Below, one piece after another: positions 1 to 10,340 of a DNA stretch of 37,024 nt. Source of the stretch: Chara braunii. Lineage: Eukaryota > Streptophyta > Charophyceae > Charales > Characeae. Each line of letters opens with the position of its first letter. Position 1 is the first letter of the stretch. A program made the position numbers and the translations under genes. The notes under the pieces were generated by a model. It was not told the origin of the DNA and made no database searches. It saw nothing but the letters and a program-made list of their open reading frames with translations. Location: positions 776,807 through 813,830 of the forward strand of contig BFEA01000064.1 in NCBI GenBank assembly GCA_003427395.1, written 5' to 3'.

Positions 1-50
<50 letters not shown>
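1..50. repeat. (CA)n microsatellite at the window edge
   Basis: An uninterrupted CA dinucleotide run occupies the first 50 bases and probably continues to the left of the window. There is no coding signal. Confidence 0.97.
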
Positions 51-51
<1 letters not shown>

Positions 52-54
52 TTC

Positions 55-322
55 ATCGATAGGATGAGCAAAAACGGAACGAATCTTCCGCTGAAACATG
101 GAAATATACACTGCCACTTTTCGATTTGCTCATTCTATCGATCGGTCGCCACTTTTTGAGCAAAATCGGAATGAATCGTTCATGTGTGTGTGTGTGTGTG
201 TGTGTGAGAGGGAGAGAGAGAAAAAAAAAAAAAAAGAGAGAGAGAGAGACAAAGAGAGAGAGAGACGATAACTCTCCGACCTCGCGGCTCACGCCATGCT
301 ACTTCTATCGATAGGATGAGCA
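55..322. repeat. Three copies of a 16-bp motif, one inverted
   Basis: ATCGATAGGATGAGCA occurs directly at 55-70 and 307-322, and inverted with one mismatch at 127-142. Related text (AAAACGGAACGAATC / AAAATCGGAATGAATC) follows the first copy and recurs after the inverted one. The copies surround the GT/GA microsatellite at 183-268, so they look like a small duplicated and inverted unit broken up by microsatellite growth. No function can be given. Confidence 0.75.
183..268. repeat. (GT)n and (GA)n compound microsatellite with an A-run
   Basis: GT repeats at about 183-206 pass into GA repeats, a 15-base A run and more GA repeats. Reading frames through this stretch are low-complexity and not credible genes. 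Confidence 0.95.
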
Positions 323-329
323 ACATCCA

Positions 330-660
330 ATGAATCGGAGCGTTGTATCTTCCCACCCGCCCGCAGCTCCGCTCATTCAACGCGTCCGTTGTTCGACACA
401 CTCTTCCGCGTGTCGTGCCCGCCCGCTCACTGTTTCCCCGCCCGGTCGCCGTTTCCCCGCCCCCTCCCGACCCCTTCGGCCTTCGCGCCGTTTCGCCGCC
501 CGCTTCCGACCCGTTTGGCCTTCGCGACGTTTCGCCGCCCGCTCCCGGCATGGGCCCTGGGCCCCTTCCGACTTTTCCCAACGCTGGTGATGGGTGCTCG
601 TGTGGGACCGTCACGCGAGACCCTCTATTTCCTTTATAGTATTAGAGGGGGGAGGGGGGG
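330..660. other. GC-rich intergenic stretch, nothing recognised
   Basis: This stretch holds imperfect direct repeats of the type CCCGACCCSTTYGGCCTTCGCG (here shortened to GACCCSTTYGGCCTTCGCG, about 465-535) and ends in a G-rich tract near 640-660. Several overlapping frames are open only because of GC bias. I see no gene. Confidence 0.6.
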
Positions 661-663
661 GAA

Positions 664-752
664 ATCACACCGTTTTTTTTTTTTTTATGGGAACAAAGCT
701 CCAATCTATTCGTGGGGAGCAACACGTGCTTGGAACCGGGCCCAGCATCTCA
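664..752 (-). mobile_element. SINE-like fragment A with A-tail (minus orientation)
   Basis: Read on the minus strand, a core with GGGCCCGGTTCCAAGC leads into TGTTGCTCCCCA and then an A-tail (the T-run at 671-686). The same core is found at about 15020-15067, again near a T-run. GGTTCCAAGC resembles a pol III B box (consensus GGTTCRANNCC) but is not perfect. On the minus strand, TAGCCAAAGCTGG upstream (rc of about 813-826) could be a box A. Tail plus dispersed copies suggest a short retroposon. The tRNA origin is only an inference. Confidence 0.4.
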
Positions 753-795
753 TATAGAAAATTACATAGGATTTTGAAAAAAATTAAGAATTTGT

Positions 796-831
796 AGTAC
801 CGGGGCCACTACCCAGCTTTGGCTAAGAATT
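796..831. repeat. Dispersed 34-bp motif, copy 1
   Basis: GTACCGGGGCCACTACCC and the following GCTTTGGC-AAGAA recur at about 6500-6533 with three mismatches in 34 positions. Copy 1 is directly followed by a long T-rich tract. The two copies bracket the LINE. They could be an aged target-site duplication, or heads of a short dispersed element. Confidence 0.55.
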
Positions 832-1194
832 TTTTTTATTTTTATTTTTTCCCTTTTTTTTTTTATTATTTTTTTAACCGGGCCCAGTGCCCAAGGCTGA
901 TATTGACAGAAGGAAGATTGAGGCCGGGGTCCTCACAGTCTACCCAGAACAACCACACCGAACATACTGAGAACCGGGCCCAGCGTCCCTTTTAACAGAG
1001 ATAAAACAGAGCTAAAAGCCTAAAACACAACCTTTTCACCCCAGCAGGGGCGCCAGATCTCAACTCTAACAAACGCTGTGAATCCTCTAATTTTTTTGCA
1101 TCTATATTTGTCATAACATAATCATAAGTTAATTATAACCATACCATGACCTTGGAACTAATGAGCTCGAGAATGGGGGAAAGGGGTCTGGAAA

Positions 1195-1692
1195 TTATGC
1201 CATGCATCTTAAGGGTATCCCTGGGTCAACCTTCATCCAATCACCAAACTTCAGATAATAATTTATGTCTAGTACCTCATTTTCTCTCATCTCAACTCCT
1301 TCCCATTTGACTGAACCCATTTTCCCTCCTTCAGGACTACCAAACCAGCATTGGGAAAATTCCTTGATATGTTTTAGAATTTCAGTGTGTGAATTCAGAT
1401 GTTTAATTTTTTCCTTTGTAACTTCCCACTTATTTCTGATCACTGTTTGAATCTGTTGCTGGATTATCTCAATGAATTATTGGCCATCCAATCTTACCCC
1501 TTCTATTTCATAGGTACACCTCCTCTTCCATATGGCTAAAAAAACAACTCTTCTTCCTTCAGTAAAGATGTTGAGAGTGAAGTCATCAATTGGGTTTGGA
1601 TTCTATGTTTTTAGCAATATCGCTTTCCAGTCCCTTGGCCATTGATATTGGGTACCAAGTTGCTGCCAAATTCGATCCCACCATCTTCAAAG
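1195..1692 (-). pseudogene. Probable C-terminal tail of the LINE ORF2
   Basis: After the zf-RVT stop, open fragments continue on the same strand, such as AIWKRRCTYEIEG near 1520 and an 82-codon frame 1443-1195. The W-K-x-R pattern is common in the tail after zf-RVT in plant LINEs. The 82-codon piece has no motif I can name. The assignment rests on position and strand. Confidence 0.4.
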
Positions 1693-2418
1693 CTAAACAG
1701 ACCCTGGACACTTCATAAAAATGTGTTCAATAGTTTCAGGTATGTTTTTTGTCGGGAAGGTCGGTTTACAGAACTTGCACCAAGGGAGCGTCTTTCCTTT
1801 TTGTTCCAATGAGGTTCTGTCTATCAACGAGTCATTTGTTGGAAGACATCGGTGTTCAATTTGCTATTGTAGTGAAGCTGCCTTGGCTGACTTTGACTTA
1901 ATATTTCTGAACCATCTAACTGGTTTGAGTTCTTCATTACTCAGATTAAGTTGATTCTTCCACCTAGTCATTATTCTGTCTTTTAAGTTTATACTAGGTC
2001 TTAACATTCTGTATGTGGATTTTAACTGATAGAGTATGAATTGCTCTCTTGTATTCACGACCATTACCTACCTGTGTCGTCCACACCCAGTTAATAGGAT
2101 CAAGGGCTATGTGGGAGATAGGTGTGTTGGGCTTGAAAGCTATCCACGAATCCTTTGTTCAAGTACTCTAATCCTGAAGATGCTTTGTCTGTTCACCCAT
2201 AGCACTTCCTCTGTTGGAATGACTTCATTGTCTTGGGTCATCTTAAATACCGAAAGAAAAATTTCATCATTTGAGTTGATTTGTATGACATTACCAATCA
2301 GGTGGGACTGATTAAAGAGGCCTACCCAATCTCCTTCCTCAATTTTCGGGCCTTTTCTGAGGATACAAATCCAGTCCAATGGGATTAGTTCAATAATTTC
2401 CTCTAAGGAGTTCTCCAC
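1693..2418 (-). pseudogene. LINE ORF2, zf-RVT region
   Basis: Minus-strand frames here are short and interrupted. At 1779-1693 one frame reads PWCKFCKPTFPTKN, then ETIEHIFMKCPGS and a TAG stop. This is the C-x2-C...H-x4-C pattern of the zf-RVT domain, which follows RT in plant LINEs and non-LTR-derived proteins. Cysteine codons are at 1779-1777, 1770-1768 and 1710-1708, and the histidine codon is at 1725-1723. The upstream frame 2418-2140 (92 codons) is probably the preceding connector, but I recognise no motif in it. Confidence 0.75.
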
Positions 2419-2528
2419 CTGATGGCAATGCTTAAGTCATTCATGCAATTCGCAGGGCAAGATCCAGTCCTTAGCATCCTCCTTCCAAATATCTCTGATA
2501 GGCTGATATGCAATACCCCCTTTTTAAC

Positions 2529-3451
2529 TCAACGTTTCCACGACGCATCCATGCAATGCAACATATACCCTTGTGAATCCCTAATCCAACAATTATTAAA
2601 AAGGGGTTGCTGACATACTTCCTCCCACCGTGTTGGTGTTACCTTGTCTGGCAAAGGTAACTTCCTGCATGTTTTTAGCAACGTAGGCCAGAAGGGGTCT
2701 TTCCTTATGTCAATCCTTGATGCAGTGCGGTCTGCCTGTAATGAATTTTCATCCTCTCTTGAACATTTTCTAGGGATAGACCATAACCTTTTGTCCAACC
2801 ACAACAAGGGATCTACAGTTTCTTGTATTTCAGGTGCTAGCCTTCTTATTTGTTCCCATACTAGGGAATTCCAAGGAGTTTTGGGATTGAAGATCAATCT
2901 TTTGATCCATGATTGAATGGACAACGCCATTACTTGTAAGGTAGGATCAATCAATCCCAATCCTCCTTTGATTTTTGGTTGAATGATCGATTGCCAAGCC
3001 ACCCTGCTAATTACATTTTTACACTCATGATTACCTCTCCATAAAAAAACCACTAATTGTCTTTGAAGAGCTTTGAGTGCAGCTTTGTCCATCGCCCAAA
3101 TAGCTGATTTATACCATATAGAGGTCAGGGCTACATTATTAATAACTAGGACTCGTCCCATAATAGATGACGTTTATCCTTCCATAATTCAAGCGTAAGA
3201 ACTTGTTGTGATATCCAATCAGTATTTGTCGTCTGTTTCCATTCTACTGATAAGGAGACTCCTAGGACCCGTACTGGTGTGTCCAATGAGAGCCATTTTA
3301 CTCTTGTTTTTTCTGGAGGACGAACTCCTTGCTGATTAATCCACCAACCCAGAGTTTTATTACCCCAGTTGACTTTCATATCCGATAATCGACAAAATTT
3401 GTCCATCATTGCTTGAATCGCCTCTAGATTGTCATGTGAGGCATCAATCAT
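2529..3451 (-). pseudogene. LINE ORF2, RT thumb and connector region
   Basis: Frame 3451-3146 continues directly from the FADD box (ASHDNLEAIQAMMDKFCRLSD), the usual stretch after the catalytic site in plant LINEs. Frame 3161-2529 (210 codons) contains MGRVLVINNVALTSIWYKSAIW, here noted by its central VALTSIWYKSAIW, then LVVFLWRG and QPKIKGGLGLIDP. The last motif (PKxxGGLGLxDP) is a hallmark of plant LINE ORF2 proteins. The two frames overlap by 16 bases, which shows a frameshift. Confidence 0.85.
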
Positions 3452-4388
3452 AAAAGAGAGATCATCTGCAAATAGTGAACAGACAGGGATCGCATCTTCT
3501 GGGATTGATGTTATCTAGATGCGCTTAATATCTCGATTTTTTCTTAGGTTAGCAGCCAATGCCTCCATTATGATTACAAAGAGGAAGGGTGTTATAAGGT
3601 CTCCTTGTCTTGCTGATCGGTGTGAAGTTATTGGTGGAGCCACATTACCATTTACCATTACTTTTGTTGTGGCATTTTGGTAAAGAATTGTAATCCACCG
3701 ACGAAAACTTGGACCAAAGTTTAAGTTTTGCAGACATTTATTAAGGAAATACCAGTCTACATGGTCATACGCTTTTTCAAAATCAATAAAGATAATAGCG
3801 GCATTATGCTTAGATTGACGCATTAACTTGAGAAGTTCGTTGACTAACAGTATGTTGTCCTGAATATTTCTGTCATTTATAAACCCAGATTGTGCTGGAT
3901 GTATTATATCACTTATCACTTTATTAAGTCGAATGGCTAGAGTTTTTGCTAACAGCTTATAGACAATAGTAAGAAGGGTTATTGGTTTGTAATTACGAAT
4001 ATTTGTTCTTATACAGCAAAGTTAGCAGTGCCACCCCTTGCCCGATAAATTTTCCCATATTGCCTGATTCCCATACCTCATTGAAGAAGCACATAGGGTC
4101 CCCTGAAAGGAAGTCCCACCCTGCTTCCCAAAATTCTTTTGGGATACCATTAATACCTGGAGTTTTTTCTTCTTCCATTAACATCAGTGCTGACCAGATT
4201 TCTTCCTTAGTTAGAGGTTTTTCCAGCATTTGTTGTTGATCTGCTATAAGTTTTACTTCTAATGGGGCTAAGAAATCATCTATGTCTTTATCTCGTTGGT
4301 CGAGGGATATATCACCAATACATGAGGAAAATAAGTCATTGAAGAAGTCCCTGGTTATTTTTTTGCATTCTGCTGTTGAGGTGACCAT
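3452..4388 (-). pseudogene. LINE ORF2, reverse transcriptase core
   Basis: The first frame (4388-3993) holds LTKEEIWSAL and KTPGINGIPKEFW, the usual entry to LINE RTs. It breaks by frameshift near 3990, and the next frame reads PITLLTIVYKLLAKTLAIRL. The piece 3919-3515 has SGFINDRNIQDNILL, FIDFEKAYDHVDW (first catalytic Asp region) and SARQGDLITPFLF. After another break, SLFADDLSFMID is read at about 3487-3452, with the FADD metal-binding box at 3472-3461. All catalytic motifs are still recognisable, but at least two frameshifts and a stop separate them. Confidence 0.9.
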
Positions 4389-4426
4389 CGATTCATCCCT
4401 ACTCCGTGGGTCTATTAGTGCTTCAA

Positions 4427-5650
4427 TTATAGTTCTTCCAGTTCATGCTCTAGCCATCGCAAAGAAATGTGCATCCATTGCGCATTCCATAATATATTTT
4501 TAAAATTTTCCCTGAAACTTACCCCTTGCCAACAATATTCCATCTGAGTCAATAGTTGTGATTCTAGTTCTTGGATTTCATTTGCCATGACTTCTAGAGG
4601 TTCCTTGTCCTCTGATTCAATTTCAAAGTGTTGAGATTGTTGAATCCGTTGTAGAATTCTTGTTTCTTTCAAATTATTTTTTGTTGCTAGCATCTTGGAA
4701 TATTCATTGCATTTACGGCCTAGGAAGGAAAGACCGTTGTTGAACCATTTGATATCATCTTGAATTCTAACTTTTTGTTCTCTCCAAAAGGACCATACAT
4801 CCTTTATATATTGAATGAAGTTATCAATTCTAAGGTGAGAAACATTGAGTTTGTAGTATCCCCTCCCTTGGTCTATTTTTTTCCGAAATGAAAAAATTGT
4901 TACAGTCATAAAGGCTAGTATGAGATCTATTCGTGATTTAGAGCTTTGTTTAGTTTGACATCGTTTGAAGCATGAGAACGCTCTCTGAGTTGGGTTGACT
5001 CTTCTAAAATTATCAAACAGATTGAGTGTTTGACAAAGGTTTGCTAAAATTAACTCATCTGATTGCACATAAACTGGGCAAGGGGTGGGTAGTCGCCAGC
5101 GATCTAGATGTTTGTCAGGGGCTGCATTAAAATCTCCTGCTATGATGATCGAGATTCCTACTGGTAGATTAGGCAAGGCAAATTCAAAAAACATTTGTCG
5201 TGAGGCCACATCATTAGGTGCATATATGTTGAGTATGCTGACCACCTCCAATTCCAGCATAACCAAAATATACACCCACCTTCCTTCCTCCTGGTCCACT
5301 TTCCAGTTAAGAACCTCCACCCTCGACTCAGGGGGAATCCATACAGTAGCCTCTGCACTACCTGCCTTAGGGGCGTCGGCCCTATAAGCTAGGTGCGGCC
5401 ATATTTCTTTATGGATATAGTTATGACCTTCTGTATCCATTAGGTGAGTTTCTTGAATGCAGATTACATCGGGCCACTGTTTTCCCCCAATCCCTTTTAA
5501 TTGGTCATAGATTGCTTGTCTTTTACTAAGTGTAGCTAAGACAAGACCATTGACATTTAGTGATCTAATATCTAAGTCTGCATCCCATCTTAGTTTCTTC
5601 CATTCCTTATCCTTGTTGTATAATGCATCAATCACACTAAATTCTGTCAT
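4427..5650 (-). pseudogene. LINE ORF2, APE-like endonuclease domain
   Basis: A 407-codon frame carries the exonuclease-endonuclease-phosphatase fold motifs in order: SLNVNG (near residue 30), ICIQETHL (near 65), LNIYAPND (near 140), IIAGDFNA (near 170) and SRIDLIL (near 235). This enzyme nicks target DNA to prime reverse transcription. After SRIDLIL the frame runs almost at once into GRGYYKLNVS, which in intact LINEs follows the conserved SDH motif. The catalytic histidine segment therefore seems deleted and the endonuclease is probably dead. The last ~130 residues are the helical linker to the RT domain. The start methionine is only the first one in the frame; homology begins at about residue 24. 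Confidence 0.85.
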
Positions 5651-5733
5651 TTTTTCCTTACTTTATCTGTGTAATCAAAACTGAAGGAGCTGAGGAAATA
5701 GAAGAAACTTGCTAATCTTGGTTACACTTTCTG

Positions 5734-5955
5734 TCAGGGCCCACAGTCTAACTGTCCCCAAGCCTCCAATGACCCTTGCCTCAATAGTCGTACCAAAATA
5801 GTACATACATCATCTTCTGACCAAAACTGACTCGCCTTAATCTTCAACAGTTGGAGTTCCTTAAGTACCTTGATCCCATACCAGCGGGGATCTACATGTT
5901 CGGATGCATCGTATTTTAAGTATACATCCTTTTCAACAAGTCTATTAGAACCCAT
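5734..5955 (-). CDS. Short unrecognised frame upstream of the LINE endonuclease
   Basis: A 73-codon minus-strand frame with mixed, non-repetitive composition (for example YLKYDASEHVDPRWYGIKVL) lies just 5' of the LINE endonuclease. It could be a leftover of the LINE ORF1 or 5' region, but it has no zinc knuckle or RRM-like motif. It could equally be chance. Confidence 0.2.
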   Translation of the reverse strand: MGSNRLVEKDVYLKYDASEHVDPRWYGIKVLKELQLLKIKASQFWSEDDVCTILVRLLRQGSLEAWGQLDCGP

Positions 5956-7440
5956 GAATATAACGAGGAATGCTGAGAATCCTGGCGGGAAATGTCCTTT
6001 GCTAAATTTAATTATTTCTAATTCTAAGAGCTAGATTAAGAGATACAAACAAGTTACCGAAAAAAGGCAAATTCAGGAACAGACTCAGACCCCCCTCCAT
6101 CCTCATTACGTCACTCCGGCACGTCTTACTGCAGCAGAGCCACCATCTCTGCTGCTGCTGTATCCTATTACCATCCTGCCAGCTAGCCCCCTCATTAGTA
6201 GGACGCTTGATATTCAACCTTCTTCTCCCACTCACCTAGGCAAAGTTTCAGGAAACGTCTCGAACCCCCCAATCCATCCTCTTTACCTCACTCCGGAAAG
6301 ACTTGCCGCAGCAGAGCCACCATCTCCGCTGCTGCTATACCCTATTTTCATCCTACCAGCTAGCCTCTTCACTGATAGGACGCTTGATATCCCGCCATCT
6401 ACTTCCAACACCAACCAGCGTTGTTCTGACCGCAAATTAATGAGTATAACAACATCTCGAGACCACCAGAAGCAACTGAAAGACAATTTTGAAGGTTTGG
6501 GGTACCGGGGCCATTACCCGGCTTTGGCGAAGAAAAATTAGAGCCAGATTAATAAGTACCATGACAAAATTTTTAAAATAGGCAAGAATTCAGGAAACGC
6601 CTCAGAAAACCCCATCCATCCTCTTTTCCTCAATCCGGCAAGCCTTACTGCAGCAGAGCCACCATCTCCGTTGCTGCTGTACCCTATTTCCATCCTACCA
6701 GCAAGCCCCTTCATTAGTAGGACACTTGTAATCCCACCATCTACTTTTCTCACTCACGTAAGCAAAAGTTCTGAAAACGTCCCAGAACCCCCCATCCATC
6801 CTCTTAACTCACTCCGGCAAGACTTATCGCAGCAGAGCCACCATCTCCGCTGCTGATGTACCCTATTTTCATCTGACCAGCTAGCCGCCTCACTAGTAGG
6901 ACACTTGATATCCCACCCTCTACTTCCAACACCAGCCAACCGCGACGTTCTATCATCGAACCACCATAGATCTATGAATATAACTACATCAGAGAAGCCT
7001 ACAGTGAGTGGCAAAAATCCCCCGGAATCCTGAAGCGATCTCACGACCACGTCGTCCTAATACCAGCTCGCAGTTAGCCACTGGACTGCCTTCCACCCTC
7101 GGCAGTTCCCCAGATCTCTCTACTAGGCCTCTAACCCCCGCATACTCAGGTTATAGGGCAGCGCAACCAAACCCCAGCTCCGGCCAGCGTCGTTCTGGCA
7201 TCGACCAACCCTAACCTTATGGACATGATGGCGATAACCCACCGTCGGATAATCTGTTGAACACCCCGCGACAACTAAGGCTTCGAAATGCCCGACTTGC
7301 TCCATGCACCGGTTGTGCTCAACACCCCCAAACCACCTGAACACTCCCCCTGACTCCCCTCCGACAAGACTTATCACAGCGGAGCCGCTGGTATGCCCTA
7401 TTTTAGTCCTACAAACTGACCCCCTCGCCAGCAGGACGCG
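5940..7440. repeat. Degenerate ~178-bp satellite with higher-order pattern
   Basis: The core GCAGCAGAGCCACCATCTC occurs at 6131, 6308, 6650 and 6829, with a decayed copy near 7376. Spacings are 177, 342 (2 x 171), 179 and about 547 (3 x 182), so the base period is about 178 bp. Each core is followed by CATCCTACCAGCTAGCC and TAGTAGGACRCTTGATATCC. A second module, TATGARTATAACWACAT, recurs at about 5953, 6438 and 6972 (roughly 500 bp apart), preceded by CCARCGYNGTTCT. This gives a higher-order repeat in which some units are replaced. Overlapping short minus-strand frames here are products of the repeat, not genes. Confidence 0.8.
6500..6533. repeat. Dispersed 34-bp motif, copy 2
   Basis: This is the partner of 796-831: GTACCGGGGCCATTACCC followed by GCTTTGGCGAAGAA. 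It sits inside the satellite block where a normal unit is missing. Confidence 0.55.
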
Positions 7441-7441
7441 T

Positions 7442-8460
7442 TGTCGGGCGGCTCCAACCATACACCGCCCTTTACTTCCCTGAGGAAGGCACTTGGCGGA
7501 AACCGAATTCGATCACTGTGACATATTTGGCCACTGTCGTCCATAAGAATCTTCGACAGTGGAACTGTGCGGACAACATCTGGGTCGGGGCGACGCCGCG
7601 ACGGGAAACATGGTTCGCTGATTCGGAGGGGGTCTCTTTCGAAGGGCACTAGGGATTTTTATTATCAGGGAAGCGTCGAAATGCCGTGTCATCAGGAGGG
7701 AAGCCGGAGGCCTCAGCCGAATGCCGAGGGCAGGGGATCTGGACTTGTACTCGAGCCTTGGCGACGTGTGAAATGAGCAGGAGCATCCGACTCTTACGGC
7801 AGGCATTTGACGAACTAAAGGGCCGATTGCAATGAGGAGTCGCCGCGCGGCTGAAAACGAAAGTAATTGCTAAGCCGACTCAAATGAGGCCCTAGCATTT
7901 GGGGCCTGAGTCAACACTAAGAAAGGTCGCCGAGCACTGGACTAAGAATGAGCGCTCTAAGGGGCCTCTACGAATTTCGATGCCAGGCCTCTGCGTTTTT
8001 AACGACGGGCCCTACAACCGAAGGACGGCCTCGGAAGGGAGGAGCAGTGTCGGGCCTCCAAAATTCTCAACGGTTGGGCCCTTTTCGATTGGCGTGTGAC
8101 CTTTCGGAGCCCAAACAGGCCCGGGCACAGGTTCGGGAGAGCCATGGTACCGGGGCGCTGCAAAAGGCCCCCTTCGCTAGAAAACCCTTCGGGGGCCCAA
8201 ACAGGCTGGGGCGCAGACCTGGTACCGGGGGCGCTGCAACTGGTGGACTACCCCGGGGCGTGAGACACTTGGAGAGAGGAGGCTGCAACGCATAAAAGCC
8301 AAAGGGGGCTCGAAGGGAGGACACTTCTCGCATGCACGGGAGGAGGAAATAAGGACTAAGGAGGAGGCGCACTTCAACACGCACGGAGAGGGAGCGATAG
8401 GGAATACACACGGGAGAGCTAAGCGCACGAGCGCACGCTAAAGCCAGCCCACGCACCACC
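7442..8460 (+). repeat. LTR-like head unit, copy 1
   Basis: It starts TGTCGGGCGGCTCC and shares about 80 bp at its start with 8802. It also shares about 150 bp near 8160-8310 with 9460-9610, including ACCCTTCGGGGGCCCAAACAG. The middle parts (7520-8100) do not match copy 2 clearly. Open frames on both strands are GC-driven and not recognised as genes. Confidence 0.55.
8291..8298 (+). promoter_or_regulatory. Possible TATA box, copy 1
   Basis: CATAAAAG lies in a GC-rich context just after the conserved segment shared with copy 2 (9596) and before a tandem array. The matching location in both copies supports a pol II core promoter, but this is by sequence resemblance only. Confidence 0.4.
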
Positions 8461-8479
8461 TGGCGGACGTGCGCAGCAC

Positions 8480-8800
8480 CACGCAGCCCCCGCGCACGGG
8501 TCGGGACACCGCGCGCACGGGCGCGCATCAGCGCGCAGCCCCGCGCACGGGTCGGGACACCACGCGCACGGGCGCGCATCAGCGCACAGCCCCCGCGCAC
8601 GGGTCGGGACACAGCGCACCGTCAACGCGCAGCCCCCATGCACGGGTCGGGACACCGCGCGCACGGGCGCGCATCAACGCACAACCCCGACGCACGGGTC
8701 AAGACACCGTGCGCACGGGCGAGCATCAGCGCGCAGCCCCCGCGCACGGGTCGGGACACCGCGCGCATGGGCGCGCATCAGCGCACAACCCTTGCGCACG
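8480..8800. repeat. 51-bp GC-rich tandem array 1
   Basis: About six units carry GCGCACGGGTCGGGACACC, then GCGCGCACGGGCGCGCATCA, with spacing 51-52 bp (8492, 8543, 8595) and one shortened unit near 8637. Because 51 is a multiple of three and the repeat lacks stops, long frames with a 17-residue period appear on both strands. The same array recurs at 11565-11855. Confidence 0.9.
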
Positions 8801-8801
8801 G

Positions 8802-9770
8802 TGTCAGGCGGCTCCAGCCTTACACCGCCCTTTACTTCCTTGAGGATGACACTAGACGGAGACTGGACTCGGTGAATTTGCCTCGCAGGACCGCAACCGA
8901 CATCAAGGGGCATAGTATCAGATTCACGTGACAAGAATCGGGACCAGAGCGTCAAAAGGAAGCGGGCCCCTGAGTTCTAGGTAAGCGCCCTCCTTACGCG
9001 CACCATTAAGGCATATCATTGCCAAGGCACGAAGGGGGCGGATGCTACAGAGGGAGATCGGGGACTACGGAAGACCAACGGGGAGAAGGAGACCAGGATT
9101 ACTTTGAGTGCCTGGGCCATGGGCCAGACAAAAGGGCCCTTGGGACTCTAAGGCGGGCTCTCGGGGGAACTATTTGGCAATCGGTACAGAGGCTCAGTAT
9201 GGAGGTAGAACCGATAAGGGATTGCTGCTCGAGCACACTTGGGGCCTAGCCACGCGGCCCTAAGAAAAAGGCCTAAGGAGACCTATGGGCCTGAAGTAGG
9301 GAAAAGGTGTCACTGAATTATTAAATTCGGGGACCGGCCTGCGAAATTTCATAAGGGCGGTACCCTTAGCGTGGGGACCACACTAGCGCAGGCCCGGACC
9401 TAGGCTCGAGAGGAGGCCCAGTACCAGGGCACTGCAAAAGGCCCGGTACCCGACAAAAAGGCCCCCTTCCCTAGAAAACCCTTCGGGGGCCCAAACAGGC
9501 TCGGGCGCAGGCCTGGTACCGGGGCGCTGCAACTTATCGGCAACCCCGGAGCACACGAAGGCGCTGGGCACACTGAGGAGAGAGCTCAACAAAGGATAAA
9601 AGCCCAACCGGGCTCAAGGTCGGGGCTTTTTGGCGGATACGCACTTACAAGCGCGCAGTGTGCACTTCTGGACGCACGAGAGGAGGAAAGGCGGACCTGA
9701 GGAGGAAGAGGACTTCAACACGTACGGAAACAAAGCAGGGGGGGGGAACACACACCAGGGAGGTAAGCGT
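8802..9770 (+). repeat. LTR-like head unit, copy 2
   Basis: It starts TGTCAGGCGGCTCC. Near 9390-9530 it contains two ~80-bp subrepeats of the type GTACCGGGGCGCTGCAA, as does copy 1 at 8150-8240. It ends in a stretch (GAGGAGGAA, CACACAC) matching 8336-8420 of copy 1. Confidence 0.55.
9596..9602 (+). promoter_or_regulatory. Possible TATA box, copy 2
   Basis: ATAAAAG is in the same place relative to the ACCCTTCGGGGGCCCAAACAG block as the box at 8291, and it precedes the next GC-rich array. Confidence 0.4.
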
Positions 9771-9779
9771 GCACAGGCA

Positions 9780-10340
9780 CAGACGCACGAGGACACCCCG
9801 CGCACAGACAGGAAGCGTGCGCATGGGCGCGCAGCCCCGCGCTGCCTCGTGCACGGACGGGAAACCGTGCGCACAGGCGCGCAGCCTCGCGCTGCCTTGT
9901 GCACGGACAGGAAGCCGCGCGCTCGAGCGTGCAGCCCCGCGCTTCCCCGCGCACAGACAGGAAGTCACGCGCATGGACGGGAAGCCGCGCGCACGCACGG
10001 GCGCGCAGCCCTGTGCCGCCCCGCGCACGGACGAGAAGCCGCACACACGGACGGGAAACCGTGCGCACGGGCGTGCAGCCCACGCTACCCCGCACACGGA
10101 CGGGAAGCCGCGCGCACGGGCACACAGCCCCGCGCTGCCCGCGCACAGACAGGAAGTCGCGCGCATGGATGCGCAGCCCTGGGCAGCTTCGCACACGGAC
10201 TCAGGCACCATGCGCACGGGCGCACAACACCATACAACCCTCGCACGAGCAGGGACGTTGCGCCCACGGGCGCACAGCACCGTACAGCCGCGCACGAGCA
10301 GGGGGCGTTACGCCCACGGGCACGCTCCAACACAGCCTTA
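9780..10340. repeat. ~50-bp GC-rich tandem array, a variant of the 51-bp family
   Basis: Units contain GCACRGACRGGAAGCCGCGCGC and then GGGCGYGCAGCCC (quoted in part). Starts at about 9801, 9851, 9901 and 9951 give a 50-bp period, with shorter units after 9970. Later units change to AGCAGGGRCGTTRCGCCCACGGGC near 10250-10320 (quoted in part). Open frames over 200 codons on both strands come from this composition and are not accepted as genes. Confidence 0.85.

Larger units (their letters stand above)
832..5700 (-). mobile_element. Degenerate L1-type plant LINE (non-LTR retrotransposon)
   Basis: On the minus strand the order is: APE-type endonuclease (about 5600-4890), reverse transcriptase with the FADD catalytic box (4388-3452), the connector typical of LINE ORF2 (3161-2529), the zf-RVT Cys/His tail (1779-1708), and a 3' region ending near T-rich tracts at 832-875, which are an A-tail in element sense. 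Frameshifts and stops break ORF2 into at least six pieces, so it is an inactive fossil. An ORF1 (RNA-binding gag-like protein) was not recognised, so the 5' limit near 5700 is uncertain. Two short AACCGGGCCCAG cores (876 and 972) lie in the presumed 3' untranslated part. Confidence 0.88.

Noticed and set aside
53-614. Frames across the (CA)n/(GT)n/(GA)n tracts
   Set aside because: The residues (THTHT, CVCVC, REREK) are direct translations of microsatellites.
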